Of a stretch of DNA of 8,897 bases, positions 7,772-8,897 are shown in pieces. Each line of letters opens with the position of its first letter. Position 1 is the first letter of the stretch. A program made the translations under genes and the position numbers. This DNA comes from Acidobacteriota bacterium (GTDB taxonomy: Bacteria; Acidobacteriota; Terriglobia; Acidiferrales; UBA7541): the NCBI GenBank assembly GCA_003224135.1, contig QHYO01000465.1, positions 1 to 8,897 of the forward strand. Direction: 5' to 3'. The notes beneath the pieces were generated by a model. The model was given only the letters and a program-made list of their open reading frames with translations, was not told the origin of the DNA and did not search any database.

Positions 7772-7809
7772 AAAGTGGCCCTTTGGTGCGCGGCACGTCG
7801 TGGTCCACG
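7772..7809. promoter_or_regulatory. Three short dyads in the spacer before the GNAT gene
   Basis: Within 38 bases lie AAAGTGGCCCTTT (7772-7784, imperfect), GTGC-GCG-GCAC (7786-7796, perfect arms) and CGTGG-T-CCACG (7799-7809, perfect arms). They are 28-65 bases upstream of the acetyltransferase ATG, where operators are found. No clear -10 or -35 accompanies them and no known operator consensus is recognised, so regulation is only a possibility. Confidence 0.25.
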
Positions 7810-7882
7810 CAGCTGAAAGGATACTCGGAAAAGCGCTCAGGAAGAGAATTCGAAATTGAGACGGCGATCGCAAACGCAAACT

Positions 7883-8520
7883 TTACTGCGCGACTTCATC
7901 TCTCGAGTGTAGGCCGGAGGACGGGGAACTGGCGGAACTCTGTTCGGAACCCGAACGTGATTGAGTTCCAACGGGACTCGGCGCGGAGGATGAGACAGCC
8001 GCAAGTAGGATATTTTTCGCAAGTGGGACGGTGACTCGGAGGAGCGCGCCTTGCTCTGGTGATTCTAGGTCCAGCGTTCCATCCATATCCGCGATACGTC
8101 CGCGCATTCCGCCAAAACCGACTCCGGACGGCGCTCCACTGGTTTTAAAATTCTGCAGGACAGTTTCGGGCATTCCTTTGCCATAGTCCCTGAGTGTCAT
8201 CACGATGGCGCCGGACTTTACCGCGACAACCACTTCGGCCCTGTTGGAGCCGGAATGGCGGTGAACATTGGTGAGACCCTCCTGCAAGACACGGAAGAGA
8301 GTTAATTCCAGTTCTCTCGGAAGCTTCAAGTCAGTCGGTATATCGAGACTAACCGCAATCTTGCTGCGGTCCGAGAAGCCGTCGACCAGCCATTTTGCGG
8401 CAGCTGAAAATCCGATTTCGTCCAGCATCGGAGGATGCAAAAGATACGACAACGTTCGCGACTGATGCCTTCTTCAAGAAGTTGCAGGGATTCGGAGATT
8501 GCCTGGGAATTGTTCGGGGT
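7883..8520 (-). pseudogene. Sensor histidine kinase remnant (NarL-type), 5'-truncated and frameshifted
   Basis: The 3' part of a two-component sensor kinase. From 8452 down it reads LSYLLHPPMLDEIGF, the stretch that follows the HisKA_3 dimerisation helix in NarL-type kinases. The ATPase domain follows with the N box LFRVLQEGLTNVHRHS, the G1 box DYGKG and the G2 box GVGFGGMRGR. Just upstream, in another frame (8520-8453), is SQAISESLQLLEEGISRE, the second dimerisation helix, so the frame breaks near 8455. Relatives read RE-V-R-T-L-S here, which would correspond to about 7 missing bases. The phospho-acceptor histidine region (ERRRIARELHDS-like) and any sensor domain are not found upstream in any frame; a plus-strand gene begins there instead. 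The last 37 residues are serine-rich and unusual. The product cannot autophosphorylate, so this is a decaying fragment or an assembly artefact. Confidence 0.75.
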
Positions 8521-8575
8521 GTTCGACTGGGCGCGCGCTGCTGTGAAGGCGAAAAATCGCACGCGGAAAAAAGCG

Positions 8576-8830
8576 ATGCATTTCCAAACGATGGTGCAGG
8601 CCGATCTGCCGCAAGGGCGAAACGGAAAGCACAGAGAGATTGTCACAACTATTCTGTCGGATCTGGATCGCTTGAGCACCGGCTCCGCGCTAAAGGTGCC
8701 ACTTGCTGAATTGGTGGAATCGAAAGAGAAGGTCAGGTCAGCCCTGAATCGCGCACCGCGCAGAGCCGGGCGGAAAGTTATGACCGCAAGTGACACGAAT
8801 TATTTGTATGTGTGGAACGGAGACAACTAA
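8576..8830 (+). CDS. Small conserved-looking protein of unknown function
   Basis: The only plus-strand gene I support: 84 residues starting MHFQTMVQADLPQGRNGKH. I do not recognise a named family. The content is protein-like: a predicted helix (HREIVTTILSDLDRL), the phrase ALKVPLAEL, a basic helix (KEKVRSALNRAPRRAGRKV) and a short C-terminal strand (NYLYVWN). That order, helix-helix-basic helix-strand, would suit a small winged-helix-like nucleic-acid-binding protein, but this is a guess. The frame is open upstream to 8435, yet that part lies over the kinase remnant, so the ATG at 8576 is preferred; GGAAAA lies about 7 bases before it. Its stop overlaps the stop of the gene coming from the right edge. 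Confidence 0.6.
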   Translation: MHFQTMVQADLPQGRNGKHREIVTTILSDLDRLSTGSALKVPLAELVESKEKVRSALNRAPRRAGRKVMTASDTNYLYVWNGDN

Positions 8831-8897
8831 CCCACCGATTTCGCGGCAGCGGCCCGCCGGAGCGAGCTAAGTGCGCTGGCCTCATCCGGCATAATGT
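8827..8897 (-). CDS. C-terminal end of an unidentified protein
   Basis: The minus strand is open from the right edge to a TAG at 8829-8827, giving a C-terminus that reads DEASALSSLRRAAAAKSVG. Codon third positions are mostly G or C, as in the neighbouring genes, and the stop overlaps the stop of the plus-strand gene by 4 bases, an arrangement common for convergent genes. Only about 22 residues are visible, so no function can be given, and chance openness cannot be excluded. Confidence 0.35.
   Translation of the reverse strand, partial: IMPDEASALSSLRRAAAAKSVG

Noticed and set aside
8326..8796. A 156-codon minus-strand frame read as a whole gene
   Set aside because: Only the part at 8520-8453 resembles the kinase helix. 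The 5' part is antisense to the plus-strand gene and the 3' part is out of frame with the ATPase domain.

Overview
The window looks like chromosomal DNA of an acidobacterium (Terriglobia-like). This is inferred from the moderately high GC content and the style of the encoded proteins: a POTRA outer-membrane protein, a GlmS of acidobacterial type and a NarL-type histidine kinase. It is not proven by any marker gene. Almost everything is on the minus strand, so the genes are described here from high to low coordinates.

Right end (about 7745-8897): the C-terminal tip of an unidentified minus-strand gene (8827-8897) meets a small plus-strand gene of unknown function (8576-8830) at overlapping stop codons. 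Next to it lies the remnant of a sensor histidine kinase (7883-about 8520). The remnant keeps the ATPase domain, has lost the phospho-acceptor part and carries a frameshift. A 138-base spacer containing three short dyads then leads into a GNAT acetyltransferase (7055-7744).

Middle (4559-7054): a 325-base spacer holds a hairpin, a nested 71-base inverted repeat and an extended -10 promoter placed for leaderless expression of purS (6487-6729). After a 115-base gap with a good Shine-Dalgarno site comes glmS. glmS is interrupted: about 62 bases appear to be missing exactly where the CGTS sugar-phosphate motif of the first SIS domain should be, and the reading frame shifts.

Left (1-4543): 15 bases after glmS begins hen1, whose stop codon overlaps the start of pnkp as ATGA. 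The two encode the bacterial Hen1/Pnkp RNA repair system. Pnkp heals broken RNA ends (5'-kinase, 2',3'-phosphatase) and carries the ligase domain. Hen1 supports ligation and 2'-O-methylates the 3' end at the break so the repaired RNA resists a second cut at that site. The known catalytic residues of all domains are present, so the pair looks functional. Sixty bases downstream starts a signal-peptide-bearing POTRA (BamA/TamA-like) protein that runs off the window.

The most notable points are the intact RNA repair cassette placed directly behind a disrupted, normally essential glmS, and the second lesion in the kinase remnant. Sequencing or assembly error must be excluded before either lesion is taken as biological.
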